Positions 41,351 to 52,382 of a stretch of 64,000 nt of DNA are shown in pieces. Location of the stretch: assembly GCF_037893015.1 (NCBI RefSeq), contig NC_133658.1, positions 144,265,982-144,329,981 on the forward strand. Direction: 5' to 3'. A model generated the notes under the pieces. That model did no database searches. It worked only from the letters and a program-made list of their open reading frames with translations, and was not told the origin of the DNA. The DNA comes from Macrotis lagotis. Its lineage: Eukaryota; Chordata; Mammalia; Peramelemorphia; Peramelidae. The translations under genes and the position numbers were made by a program. How positions within the stretch are numbered: position 1 is the stretch's first letter; every line of letters starts with the position of its first letter.

Positions 41351-42400
41351 GTTGCATTCTATTTGGTTTTGTTGCAAAATGAGTCTGAGAAGTAGATCTT
41401 CAAAACTTCAAAACTAAAACTGATCCTCTCTCCATCTTGTACCTCTCAGAATGGTCAAAAACTGAAAGTGTTTTTTGCTGTTTTTTTATATGTGAAAAGC
41501 AGGCATTTAGAATAAAGAATTTAAAGTGGAGGATAGAGCCCTTTTGTTCATACCTTCTCACCTGTTCACTCTCTTGAAAGAGCTGGAATATTTGGAGGGA
41601 CTGAGAGAATCCAGAAGGCATCTCTGGGAATTCCTGAGAGAATCTCAGACCCACCCCTTGAAGTTTGTGGAAATACAACCCCAAAAATGATCTAAAAGAG
41701 AATGAAAGTAGACAACCATGAAATGACTGAGGAGACTTTCTAATCCTAAGTCATATAGAGGCTTTGGACAGGGACCACAACCCTGCTAAGAGGAAAAAGT
41801 TGTTTTAAAAGACAAATCATATTCCAGAGGCTCTAATTAATTAGATGGTTGGTTAATCTATGCTACAAAACATTTATCCCCTGGTGCTAAGACTCTGGGA
41901 ATTGATCTCTCTGTTTGACATACATCTTTCCAGTGTCTCCCTGCCTCACTCAGTCTGATGCCTGCAAGTGTCAGAGACTGCTGCTTTCCTCCTTAAAAAA
42001 TGCTAAGGCTTAGCCTCTAGCCAATAAGCTTTTTTAAAATGGCAGAGCAGATTCTTCTTATGGCAAAGAAATAGCACCTCAACTGAAGATTACAGTTGAT
42101 ACTCAGTAGGAGGCAGAAACAAGAACAGCCCAGAGGATAGAAAGAAAGCCACAAGGAGAAACTGAGATTAAACATCACACCCAACATGAAGCTGGGGAGA
42201 TCATCACCTAGCAGGATCAGTCGAGCAGCTTTAACAGCACCAGAAGGCATCAGGGGCCCAGAATCTTTGCTTCTGGGAACTTTAAATAAGTGGAGGAATT
42301 CCAGGGAAAATCAGTCCAGTTGCAAAACAGACAGCAGTGGAGAACTCCAAATTTGGAGTTAAGAATTCCAGTTCCAGAATCTTTTGGTGGAATGGGAAAG

Positions 42401-42401
<1 letters not shown>
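41351..42401. other. Unassigned stretch of about 1 kb
   Basis: No gene or repeat with definable ends is recognised. Minus-strand frames at 41,400-41,684 and 42,017-42,250 are unsupported. Confidence 0.4.
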
Positions 42402-42443
<42 letters not shown>

Positions 42444-42615
42444 TTTCTCTGTTTCTGTCTCTGTATGAATCTCTCTGTTTTTCTCTCTCTCAGTCTCTCT
42501 TCTCTTTCCTTTCTTTCTCTTGTTTACTATCTTATATATGTGTATATATCCACATATACATATACACATTACCCATGTGTGTTTATACATACATACATAC
42601 ATACATACATTGCAG
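42402..42615. repeat. (TG)n, TC-rich and (TACA)n microsatellite cluster
   Basis: (TG)n at 42,402-42,442, a pyrimidine-rich TCTCT region to about 42,525, TATA/CATA-rich sequence, then (TACA)n at about 42,587-42,612. Confidence 0.95.
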
Positions 42616-43663
42616 CTTCAGGCTACTAGCTCTCATAGTAGGTCTACCAAAAATCCTAGTGCAGTATTAAACTCTAATTGATTAAAACTATACTAACATA
42701 TGTTTATTGTGTGTGTATGACAGAGCAAAATGTATGACTATTCATGTATGTACATATATGTATATATATATGTATATATATATATATATATATACATATA
42801 TATGTTGTCTCTCTCCTTGTGGTCAAAGACTATTCCACTTTTGTCCCCATAAACCCAGTTATTAACAGAGGATAGCTACTCAAGAAATTCTTTTTGACTG
42901 ATTAATTAATTGGCACTTTTGAGGGGGGGATTTTCATTTAGTTCACTTAGTATATATTCCATTAAATTCTTTTGTTTTGAACTGATTGTACTCTCTGACT
43001 GAAAAAGTGAACACTTCAGTGGAGCCCATGATTTTTAAGGGCATAAACAGAGACCCACAGGATACTTCAAACCTGGGGTACTGTTTCTAGGGGACCTACA
43101 TGCTTGAGAGGGTGGTCCAGGCACTCAAGAAGATCAAAGCCATGCCCATTTTTCCCTAGAGTAAGAATTGAAGAGGGCCCTTTATAGAACTTCAAAGAAT
43201 ATTAAAGATAACCCTAATACACTGTACAAATATATTATTGTTAGAACAATAGTGATGAGGCTCCCTCTAGGAGTCTTTAATAGAGCCATTAGGCTTAAGG
43301 CTCCTACATTTACCTATCTGATGGTGGCAAGGGAGCATGTCTAGCCTGGGAATGATCAGTGACAACAGGGAGATCAGAACACCTGCCTTAAGTGAAACGA
43401 GAATGCAGAAGAAGTGCCATCTGCTCATCACATAGGGTGACTGTCTGTCTGTCTGTCTGTCACACTCCCAGGTTCCTTTGAAGGTTACCTTTGAAGGTCT
43501 TTTGAAGGTAAGGTGGGGCTCCTGCTGCAGCACAATTTACTAATGTCATGTCTTTTTTTTGTACAAAACAAACTCATTTTATATTGCTTATAAGGAAAAG
43601 AACCAAGAGTTATAAAATACACTGTGTGAGCATTCCTAGTGCTGCATATCTTGTCTATTGCAC
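42616..43663. other. Unassigned stretch with microsatellites
   Basis: A TATG/TA-rich tract lies at about 42,741-42,804 and a (CTGT)n tract at 43,441-43,460. No gene is recognised; the minus-strand frame 43,267-43,533 crosses the CTGT tract. Confidence 0.45.
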
Positions 43664-44398
43664 AATGGGAAGAGTTCTGAATTTGGACTCAGTAGTCTTG
43701 AGTTCAAATCCAGACTGTGTAGCTTTGGGTAAGACATTTAACTTCTTTTTTTAAACATTTTAACATTTTATTTGTTTTCCAATTATATACAATAGTAATA
43801 TGTACCCATTATCTTTTGCAAAGCTCTGAATTTGACAATCTTCCCCCCACACACAGAAGGCTGCCTGACAGTCTCTACATTGTTTCCATGCCATACCTTG
43901 ATGTAAATTGAATGTTATAAGAGTAAACATAAGAATAAACATAAACCCCCCTCTGCCCCAAGGAGATGAGAAACTTCAAGAATAGAGAGAGAAAAAAATT
44001 GTACTTCAGTTTGTGTTCAGATTTCAATGGCTCTGTCTCCGGGGTGAGTTGCTTTCCCTATCATATGTCCACCAGAGAAGTTGCTTCAATATTTTTCCCA
44101 CAGTTGCTATTACTAGCTGTACCTCCACTCTATTTCTCCCCACTCTCATTTATTCTATTCTCTCTCTCCTTTCATCCTGGCCCTGTCCAAAAGTGTGTTG
44201 AATTTGAGTACCCTCTCCCTCCATCTTCCCTCTCTTCTATCACCTATCCCCCTTTCCCTCCCCCCATTCCCCCTCATCCCGCCCCTTTCCTCCTATCCTT
44301 CTCCAGGGCAAGATAGATTTCCTCACCCTATTAAGTGTGTAAAGACATTTAACTTCTAGGAATCTCAGTTTACTAACTGAAAAAGAGGAGGAGGAAGG
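43664..44398 (+). mobile_element. MIR SINE split by an L1-like insertion
   Basis: The head and core (43,664-43,746: 'ttgagttcaaatccagactg', 'agctttgggtaagacattta') and the 3' part (from 44,358: 'aggaatctcagtttactaac') join into one MIR when the insertion is removed. Confidence 0.8.
43747..44341 (-). mobile_element. L1-like 3'-end insertion with exact 16-bp duplication
   Basis: AAGACATTTAACTTCT flanks the element exactly at 43,731-43,746 and 44,342-44,357. On the minus strand it ends with 'aattggaaaacaaataaaat' (an AATAAA signal) and a terminal A-run, and it contains a long purine-rich block. A 5'-truncated, A-tailed element with a 16-bp duplication is the product expected of L1-type target-primed insertion. 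It has no coding content. Confidence 0.85.
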
Positions 44399-44454
44399 GT
44401 TAGTTGACTTCTAAGGTCTTCTCAGATAGAAGTATATGTTTCTGTAGTGTAGAT

Positions 44455-44705
44455 GAGCAGCTAGATGGCACAATGGATAGTATTGCAGGCCTGGAATCAG
44501 GAAACCCTGAGTTTAAAATCTGTCCTCAGATACTTACTAGCTTTATGACCCTAGGTAACTCACCTAACCCTATTGGCCTCTGTTTAATCATTTGTAAAAT
44601 GAACTCGAGAAGAAAATGGAAAACCATTACAGTAGCTCTACCAAGAAACCCCAAATGGGATCCTGAAGAGTTGGACACAACTGAAACAACTGAATAACAA
44701 TAACA
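44455..44705 (+). mobile_element. SINE A, full length
   Basis: 'gcagctagatggcacaatgg', 'ctttatgaccctaggtaact', 'ccattacagtagctctacca' and 'agttggacacaactgaaaca' are in order. Confidence 0.87.
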
Positions 44706-44890
44706 GTCTTAAGATCAGGGAATTGGGACTATAAGGGCTTTTAGGGATCACCTTATCTTATATATTAATTTTACAGATGAGGAAACTGAGGTTCAGAGAT
44801 GGAAATCAAGACATCCAAGGTCACATAAGGAGAATGCCCTTCCCCACTGTTATCCAACTACCTCCATTTTACAGATGAGAAAACCAAGCC
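44706..44890 (-). mobile_element. MIR, antisense, with a second short piece
   Basis: 'ttttacagatgaggaaactg' and 'aggttcagagatggaaatca' at 44,770-44,815, and again 'ctccattttacagatgagaa' at 44,863-44,883, suggest two antisense pieces. Confidence 0.65.
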
Positions 44891-46367
44891 TTCATTTTGT
44901 AGAAATGATAGAAAACAGCAATAAATTCCTATATATCATATTATCTTCCAAAAAAAGTAGCTGACTTTAAGTGGATGCTCCCTGGGATTGAATAAAACAA
45001 AAAAACCTAGGAATACTAAGATCCATAACAGTAACTGTAGTCAACTCCAGCTTCAACATTATAACAGACATCTCTCTCTCTCTGTCCTCTATAGTATCAG
45101 GAAATTCTCTAATATTCTAAAACCTCCACTTTCCTCCATTGAACAATCAATGAAGGTTAGAGTCTCAGGAAAAGAGGTGGGGGAGTCCACCTTCCCTATG
45201 GAGGACTTCATTCCAGACTATCTGAGCTAGGCAGAAGGAACCTTGGAGCAATAAGATCTGAAGGGAAATCCCCTTGATAGGATTTTTAAAAGGGATCCTT
45301 TCCTGCAAAGTCTTGCCTCAGGAGAGTGACAAAGGCATGGGGAGAGTGTACTGCCTACACCAAGTAATGCTTGGAATCTCCTGGTGAGTCTGATAGTATC
45401 ATGGAAGAAGGGACATCAGCCTTTTGGGTCATGTGGAGAGAAGGGGCTCTCTGCATCCCCCACAAGGATAAAGGCTTTAAGGAACCTTTCACTTAGTGAG
45501 ACAGGTCCTCTGCACCGGGGCTAATGAGGGTCTCATTCTGCTCAGTGACCCGAAAAAGAAATTAAGAATATGATGGAGATTCATTTTGCATGCAAAACAA
45601 ATTATTTCTTTTCCCTCATTCCCTGCTCACCTGAGGCAAGTGTTTTGCTCTCCCATAGGATACTCACTGTGCCAAACAAAGATATTTCTGCATGCTGGTG
45701 GCTCCTTTCCTATCCCACATCAGTGAATCCCACATCCCATCCACTTAAACTCTCAACCCAGGGAAAAGATGCTCACAAGCCCACAAGCACCCTCTAGATC
45801 TCAGCCTTGTCATGTGCTATGGTTTTAATTTTCCTTTTCATCTCTGTCTTGTCTTTCCTGCTGGGGTTTCTTAGGTGTGACAGACAGGTTGTGGTCTATA
45901 AGTTTGCCTGCTAAGCTACCGGGTCACTGTGTCAGTCAGTTGGATCGGCTATTAGGAAGGTGGAGAAGGTGGTTAAAGGGGAATTATTTTGACAGGGGAA
46001 AAAATAATAAGGCTTTGCATTACATAGATATTTGAGTAAATAAATGAATGAATGAATAAGGAAAAACTATGAGATTTCACACTTCCTTCTCCCCTCATAA
46101 GTACATCCCATGAAGTTCTTCCCCTTGCCTTCCTCTGACACACCCCTTTCACCCAACTGCCTATCCCAACAGTGACCTCCCAGCAGTAATTTTATGGTCT
46201 TCCTGAGTCTTTATCCATTCTCCACGATTCAGGGTCCTGGGATCTCTTAAGTAGCTGATTTGAGGGTACCTTTTGAGAAACTGCCCCAAGATACTGTAAA
46301 GTAGCTTATTACAAGTAGAACTAAGACTAGAATCCAATTGTCCTGACTCAGTCTTGTACTCTTTTCA
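44891..46367. other. Unassigned stretch of about 1.5 kb
   Basis: A short (TC)n lies at about 45,069-45,082 and a (GAAT)n at about 46,038-46,059. The 80- and 75-codon frames at 44,988-45,230 and 45,570-45,797 have no known domain. The part at 45,240-45,560 is slightly GC-richer but has no CpG cluster. Confidence 0.4.
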
Positions 46368-46490
46368 ACCAGTCAATCAATTAGCAATTATTAAGCACCT
46401 ATACTGTGTTAAGCAGTGGAGATACAAAAAATGACAAACAAACTAAAATCAGTTCCTCCTCTGAAAAAAGCTCACAGTCTAATAGACAAG
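46368..46490 (-). mobile_element. L3-type 3' tail, antisense
   Basis: 'cagtcaatcaattagcaatt', 'attaagcacctatactgtgt' and 'agctcacagtctaatagaca' are antisense L3 3' landmarks. Confidence 0.7.
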
Positions 46491-47209
46491 TCCTAACACT
46501 AGAGTAGTAGACTATTTCCTTATCGGTCTGCTTAATTTCCACAATCCTCTTTTCCATTTTCACAACTGTTGTAGAAGTGATATATATGCAAGAACTCTGG
46601 GATAGTAGGTCATTTTTCACATTTTTATTAACATTCGTATTCACTTGCAGCCTGGTTGATTTCAGATTTGTACTAGAACAAGGGACCACCTCATTTACCC
46701 AATTCATCCATCCAAATCTCAGGCTTTTCTGGACAGTTTTGCTGAGCTGGGAACATTACATGGACCACATAAAAGCCCCAATCTTGAGTTGGTGTTTTTG
46801 ATTCAGCTCAGCTGACATTTCAAGTTACTTTCATATTTCTCCAAAAAGTCTTTCCTAATTCATTTTTCAAATTGGCAACTTTGGGTGAGATTTCTAACTG
46901 TCCTCGAAAGTCAGCCTTAATTACCTTCCCTAAACAATAAATGACTGAATTTGAATAATATGTGGGTTGGGAATTCTATGGCATAGGACCAGATCTTCCA
47001 GAATATCCATTTCTTTCTTCTTCCACATTTCTTAGTTTTCATTTTTGGAATTTGGGAGAAAAAATAGACATGTCATTAAGTATACCTTTTGCTTGTGTAT
47101 TTATGTATTAATTCCCTGGTTGTATTAGCAGTCAAACAGAGAGAATGAGAATTAACAGATGGACAACCTGAATTGCTAATGAAAAATTACAAGTCTCAGA
47201 GAAGGCTCC
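46491..47209. other. Unassigned sequence
   Basis: Nothing recognisable; the 102-codon minus-strand frame at 46,399-46,707 begins outside the L3 tail and runs through it. Confidence 0.4.
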
Positions 47210-47465
47210 CCACCTAAAGTCCCACTAAAATTCCATCTCCTACTGTAAGACATTCCTGATGCCTTTTCATTCTAGTACCTTCCCTGGACTGATACTTCCA
47301 CTTTATCCTGTATGTAGCTTATTTGTACTTTGCTGTTTGCAGGTTGTCTCCTCCATTAGACTATAAACTCCTCAAGGGCAGGAATAGTCTTTTGCTTTTC
47401 TTTGTGTTCTCAGAGCTTAGTACAATATCTGGCACACCTCAGGTGCTCAATAAATATTTCTCAAC
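47210..47465 (+). mobile_element. L3-type 3' region
   Basis: 'tcctactgtaagacattcct', 'agtaccttccctggactgat', 'ctccattagactataaactc', 'ctcaagggcaggaatagtct' and 'aggtgctcaataaatatttc' follow L3 order to the terminus. Confidence 0.78.
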
Positions 47466-47814
47466 CCAAGAAGTGAGTGACCAGATGTTTGAGATCATGG
47501 ATCCAATGAAGCATCTGGTCACCTTAGAATGGCACTCACCTTTGTAATCTGGACATGTTAGTATATTTCCACCAACCTCTCTCACACACTCTTGCTCATA
47601 CTATGGCCACATAGTAGGCATTTAAAAAATTCTACTTGACAGATTAACATCTATGTCCTTCCCTCCAACTCCCAAGGGAATTTCTGGACTTCTCTGCCAT
47701 TGAACTTTTACCTTTTGCCTTGCAATTTTTGCAAGGAGTATCCCCACCCCCACTGAAATTTGATTGGTTTGTCTCTGGGTTTTATACTCCTCCACCTACT
47801 CCACTATAATCAAC
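47466..47814. other. Unassigned sequence with a MIR tail trace
   Basis: 'ggccacatagtaggcattta' (about 47,604-47,623) resembles a MIR/L2 terminus. Nothing else is recognised. Confidence 0.4.
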
Positions 47815-47965
47815 TGAGATCATAGATCATAGAGATGTTAGCTCTTAGAAATTACAGGGGAGAGCTAGAAGGGACCCCAGAGGTTATCTTGTCCAGCTCT
47901 CTCATTCTGCAGCTGAAGAAATTGAGATGAAAAGAATTTAAGGGTGTTGCCCAAGGACTAATAGA
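47815..47965 (-). mobile_element. MIR, antisense
   Basis: 'gagagctagaagggacccca', 'gaggttatcttgtccagctc' and 'ctgcagctgaagaaattgag' are antisense landmarks. Confidence 0.68.
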
Positions 47966-48014
47966 ACAACTATGGATAGCAAGCAAGGTGAACTATTTTC
48001 AAAGTCAATGAAAC

Positions 48015-48232
48015 ATTATGGAAGAGCTGGGTGGCTCAGTGGATAGAGTGCCAATCCTGGATTCAAGAGAACTTGAGTTCTAATATAGCTTCAGACTCTT
48101 AATAGTTACGTGACCCTGGGCAAGTCTCTTAAGCCTTTTTGCTTCAATTTCCTCATCAGAAAAATGAGCTGCAGAAGGAAATGGCAAATCAATGGAGTCA
48201 TAAAGTTGGACATGACTAAATAACAAAAAACA
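48015..48232 (+). mobile_element. SINE A with internal deletion
   Basis: 'gctgggtggctcagtggata', 'tacgtgaccctgggcaagtc', 'aatgagctgcagaaggaaat', 'aagttggacatgactaaata'. The segment that normally holds 'ccagtatctttgcc' is missing. Confidence 0.83.
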
Positions 48233-48589
48233 GGTTTTACCAAGTCTTAGTGGAATGGAGCATGAATGGAATATAGTACCAGAAATGCCTCAAAAAGAAC
48301 AAGATAGATAGAAAGGAAGGGGAAGACAGGATCTCACTTTAGATTAAGAATGTATAGATAGGTATGGAAATCCAAGAACCAAAGAAAAGAAACTTGGTAG
48401 AGTATTTGGATGAGAAAACAACAAAGAAAAAACTACTGTTCTAGACTAGATTCTCATCAACAAGAGGGAACTGGTTCCTAAAGTACAAATTCTTTAGGGA
48501 ATAGTGCTTTAGAAGAATTGATTACTCCACTTTTTGATTTGTATTAGAGGGAAAAGAAAGGAAAAAGTTAGACATAGTCTAATATGTAC
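48233..48589. other. Unassigned sequence
   Basis: Nothing recognisable. Confidence 0.35.
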
Positions 48590-49282
48590 CCTAGGTTATA
48601 GGAAAGCAGATTTCAAAGATATTTGCCTGTTCAGAGAAAGAATAAGATCCCATGCATAAAATTTTATAGGAGGATTTAGGTGTGAAATGATATAAGTTCT
48701 TTAAAATGAAATTCTGAAAGCACAAGGAAAAATAGTCCCAATAAGAAGAAAAGGAGTATTTGTTTATGGAAAGTAATGTGTACTTATGGGGATGATGCAC
48801 AGGATACATCAAGTGAGATTTTTTAAATATAGGTACTGAAGATGGAAGCAAGCAAAGGTAACTGAGTATCATCAAAGGCATAGCAAAGTTATTCAAGAAT
48901 AGCATCAGAAATATTAAAAGCTCAGAATGAGTTGAGCCAAGTAAGGAAAGGCAAAGAGCAAAAATGTCTATGCTTATAGTGAGGATAAGAGACAAGATAG
49001 GAATTGGAAAAATGATCATAGATGACAACTTCTTGATTTTTATTTCCATTTTTGTCACCATGAAAAATGAGAGAATAATCTGAGAGACTCGAAGAATGGT
49101 AAAGGTTGCTCCAAATATCAGAAAAGAGAAGGAAATGTAATCTCCAAATGATAGCTCAGTGAGTTTTACTTTGACTCCTAGCACAATGATTCAATATATT
49201 AAAAGTATGATCTGTGAACATCCAGAAAAGGAAGGCATCATCACAAAGAGCCAGCAAGGCTTCATCAAGAATATTTATGTCA

Positions 49283-49637
49283 TTTTTTTGTGACATGGCC
49301 AATGTGGGGCTTCATTTTGCTTGACTATACGTGTTTAAATGGAATTCTCAATGGAGAATAAGTAACAAGATGGGAGGGAAAGAAAGTCAATTTTTGTTGA
49401 TGAAAAAAGATTTAACTTTAAAAATATATTATGAAATATATATATGTATATATATTATGCTATGACTAATATGGAAATATGTTTAACATGGTTATACATA
49501 CATAACCATAATAGGTTATAGATTGTTCTGTCAGAGAGATGGAGGAGGGAAACAAAAGAGGGAGAAAAATGTGAAACTCAAAACTTTACCAAAAAAAGAT
49601 ACTTGAAAACTATCTTTGCATGTAGTTTGAAAAATTA

Positions 49638-49678
<41 letters not shown>

Positions 49679-49696
49679 TACCTATACCTATACATT
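49283..49696 (+). mobile_element. L1-like 3'-end insertion inside the LINE relic
   Basis: It carries 'tgactaatatggaaatatgt', 'ttaacatggttatacataca', 'gtgaaactcaaaactttacc' and 'gaaaactatctttgcatgta', the same 3' family as 3501-4010. It is preceded by a 'gcttgactatacgtg' block like that at 11.04 kb. A TA tract ends it. Boundaries are approximate. Confidence 0.6.
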
Positions 49697-49926
49697 GTTA
49701 GAATAACATTATTTCCATTTGTGACAAATTTACTAGGGTTATATATCAGAATGCTAAGGATATAGTTTATCTAAATTTAATCAGATTATTTGACAAAGCC
49801 TCTCACTCTATACTTTATCAAAAAAGATTAATAGCTGTGGGATAGATTATAGACCTGTTAAGATTTGGACTTGGTTCAATGACCAGACCCAAAGAGCAAT
49901 CCTTAATTGTTTAATATCAGTATGGA

Positions 49927-50103
49927 TGGGGCAGCTAGGTGGCGTAGTGGGGGTGGCTAGGTGGCGTAATGGATAAAGCACCGGCTCTGAAGTCAGGAGT
50001 ACCTGGGTTCAAATCCGGTCTTAGACACTTAATAATTACCTAGCTGTGTGGCCTTGGGCAAGCCACTTAACCCCATCTGCCTTGCAAAAAAAACAAAAAA
50101 AAA
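49927..50103 (+). mobile_element. SINE B with duplicated head and exact 15-bp duplication
   Basis: TAATATCAGTATGGA flanks the insertion exactly (49,912-49,926 and 50,104-50,118). The body is a normal SINE B with an A-rich tail, but the head occurs twice in tandem: 'gcagctaggtggcgtagtgg' then 'gtggctaggtggcgtaatgg'. Confidence 0.93.
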
Positions 50104-50159
50104 TAATATCAGTATGGAAGTTCTCTAGAATATGTACACTTAGTAATGTATTGTTTAAG

Positions 50160-50460
50160 ACTTCCCCAATGATTTGGGAAGGGGATGGAAGAGGGTAGGA
50201 ATAAATATTTGCAGAGCACTTACTAAGTGCTGTATTAAGTACTTCTTACCAACATTTTCTAATTTGATTTTCACAATAATCCTATGAGGTGGGCATGTTA
50301 CTATCCCCCATTTTAGAGTTGAGTAAACTGAGACAAATGAAGTCAAGTGAAAAATGCCTGCAAATGTCTGACCCCTGAAGATCTGAACTCAGATATTTCT
50401 AACTCTAGAATTTGCATTCCATCCACTTCCCATTCAGTCACCCCAAGATACAATAAAGGC
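50160..50460 (-). mobile_element. L2/MIR, antisense, nested in the LINE relic
   Basis: 'gagcacttactaagtgctgt', 'attttctaatttgattttca', 'caataatcctatgaggtggg', 'gaactcagatatttctaact' and 'cattccatccacttcc' are antisense landmarks. Confidence 0.75.
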
Positions 50461-50620
50461 ATAATATAGAATGTTTATCAAATTTGAAAATAAGACAAAG
50501 CTAGAAACAATAGCTTTGATTGGCATAGTACATGATAGAGTCAACATCTTAAAAAATCTTGGTTTTGGGCTACATTAGTGAAGTTGAAATTTTAAAAATA
50601 TCTTTGTACTGATGCCCTCT

Positions 50621-50949
50621 GTTGTTATAATAGCACATTCTTTTCTGAACAGTTAACTCCTCTTTCCACCACCTATAACATATTCCCTAGAAATAAAGAT
50701 TTAAAGGAAAGATAGAAAAGCAGTTTAGAAAAACCAACCAATACATCTGCCCTATCTTACAGTATATACAGCATTCCTCACCCATAGCATACATTTCTCT
50801 GCCAAAAAAGGGGGGCTGAGAAGTAAATTTTCTTCTCCCCCATTTTTATTATGAATTTAACAAACATAAACTCAAATATTTCAAAATACAAAGAATAGAA
50901 AAAAGAATTGTGTGTGAATAGTGAATTTCTATTATTTATAGTGCTGTAT
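50621..50949. other. Unassigned sequence
   Basis: Nothing recognised. It ends at the sharp left edge of the 321-bp direct repeat. Confidence 0.4.
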
Positions 50950-51270
50950 AGCCCATTTTATTATTAACTCTATGTAATTGTGGGAGATGCATCAGAGACT
51001 TTGGGGCAGGGGAAATGTTTTATACCGATTGTTATTACTCTATTATCATCTTAGTAAATGTATGCATCTAAAAGCTACTTAAGACTAGCTAACTGAAACA
51101 ATTCTCAACTGATAATCTGGGAGAGGAGAGTGGAGCACACTGATAAGGACTTTAGATGATGACTTTAGAGAATCACCTTTGACTCCTCTGAGGTACCCCT
51201 AGAACATCTTCTCTGAGATCCAAGTTTCATCTTTAAGGCTAGGGATGCTCAGAATTTAAAACAGCTCTAT
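50950..51270 (+). repeat. 321-bp near-identical direct repeat, copy 1
   Basis: Every base matches 52,383-52,703 except four substitutions, with no indels (98.8% identity by direct reading). The edges are abrupt on both sides. It is not a family I recognise and has no TG...CA ends. Two LTR-like copies, a local duplication and an assembly artefact are all possible. Confidence 0.95.
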
Positions 51271-51419
51271 TTAGTAAAATAGTACCAAAGCTGCTCTGAT
51301 TGTTGATGTTTCCTTTTGAACTCCTTTTTACTTTCTTCTATATATTTTTAAACTTTGTCTTAATTAATTCTCTTTTCTTTTCTTTTCTCTTGTTATCACT
51401 TCCCATTCTCTCCTGACAC
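51271..51419. other. Start of the interval between the direct repeats
   Basis: T/C-rich sequence ('ctcttttcttttcttttctc' near 51,370). No primer-binding site like that of a retrovirus is evident after copy 1. Confidence 0.4.
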
Positions 51420-51738
51420 TGGATCTTGGAATAAGGGTTTTCCATGCCTGGAATACTTTCCCTCTTCATGTCCACTTTTTAGCTTCCCTGATTTCCTTTA
51501 AGACTTTTCAAATGCTACTTTCTATAGAAGATCTTTTCCAGTTCTATCTACAGCTAGTGCCTTCCCTCTGAGACCACCTTCTCCCTATATCTTGTATGTA
51601 TGCTGGCATTTACATATTGTCTTCCCCATTAGAACACAAGCTCCTTGATTGCAGGAACAGTGTTTTTGCCTTTAGCATCTCCAGATCTTAGAATACAGTA
51701 GGGACTTAATCAATGCTTATCAACCAACTGACTGATGA
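51420..51738 (+). mobile_element. L3-type 3' region between the direct repeats
   Basis: 'catgcctggaatactttccc', 'tttcctttaagacttttcaa', 'agtgccttccctctgagacc', 'cattagaacacaagctcctt' and 'acttaatcaatgcttatcaa' follow L3 order to its terminus. Confidence 0.75.
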
Positions 51739-52382
51739 AAGCCTTCCCTGTTAATAAATGTAGTTGTAAGAATTGACTCATTCAACCAAATCATTCCCAC
51801 CTAAAGTTAATGATAAGGTGCCCAAGCAATCAATCAACCAATCTCAATCATAGGCTTTAGACTAAGTGTGAAAAGACTTTGAAAGCCTTTGATGAAGTGA
51901 AATGGTGCCAGACAGGAAGTCTGTTCAAACCCAGGTTGACTGAGGAATTTCATCACCCCTTCTAGGTCCTATATAAAGGTACCAAGTTATCTGGAATCTG
52001 TAAGTTCTGCCAGAGGGCAAGCCAGGAAAGAGTGTTCCAGCAAAGCCCTGAGAAGAAACTGCTTGGGGTGGAGGAAAGAGGGCCATCAGCTTCAGTCGTG
52101 GCTAGGTAATCTGTCCTACCCTGCTCTGATTGGACTAGCACCTTGTGAGATTCAAAGGGTTTGGAGAAGGTTGAACTTGTCCTAACAGCATCTCTTGTGG
52201 CTAGATAGCAGTCCCAAGCTAATTTCACTATTTTGGAAACCAAAGTCAGACTGGCTATAGATTCGTAATTCCTCAAATAATCCAGCAAAGAATTTCCTGA
52301 GCATCCTGCCAATGGGAGGAAAGGACCACTAGCACCCCAGAATTATGAGTTACCCTTTTGATCCAACTACCTTCTAAATTTG
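51739..52382. other. Unassigned segment with a TATA-like word
   Basis: 'cctatataaaggtacc' (51,968-51,983) resembles a TATA box, preceded by a CCAAT word near 51,838. A 116-codon minus-strand frame (51,962-52,312) has no known domain. A decayed LTR promoter is conceivable, but no LTR ends are visible. Confidence 0.4.

Larger units (their letters stand above)
48590..50620 (+). mobile_element. L3/CR1-type LINE relic with nested insertions
   Basis: Three blocks read as successive parts of one CR1/L3 ORF2 on the plus strand. 48,590-49,282 precedes and enters the polymerase. 49,697-49,911 translates around 49,760 to VYLNLIRLFDKASHSILYQK-like sequence, the reverse-transcriptase 'VYLDF.KAFDKV.H' region. 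50,490-50,620 follows the catalytic region. Insertions lie at 49,283-49,696, 49,927-50,103 and 50,160-50,460. The 197-codon minus-strand frame at 48,591-49,184 is the opposite strand of this relic. Stops and gaps mean no working protein. Confidence 0.72.

Noticed and set aside
48591..49184. The longest open frame (197 codons, minus strand), hydrophobic, looking like a membrane protein
   Set aside because: The plus strand here reads as a decayed L3/CR1-type ORF2 region; the frame is its opposite-strand shadow, and its hydrophobicity reflects A-rich LINE sequence read in antisense.
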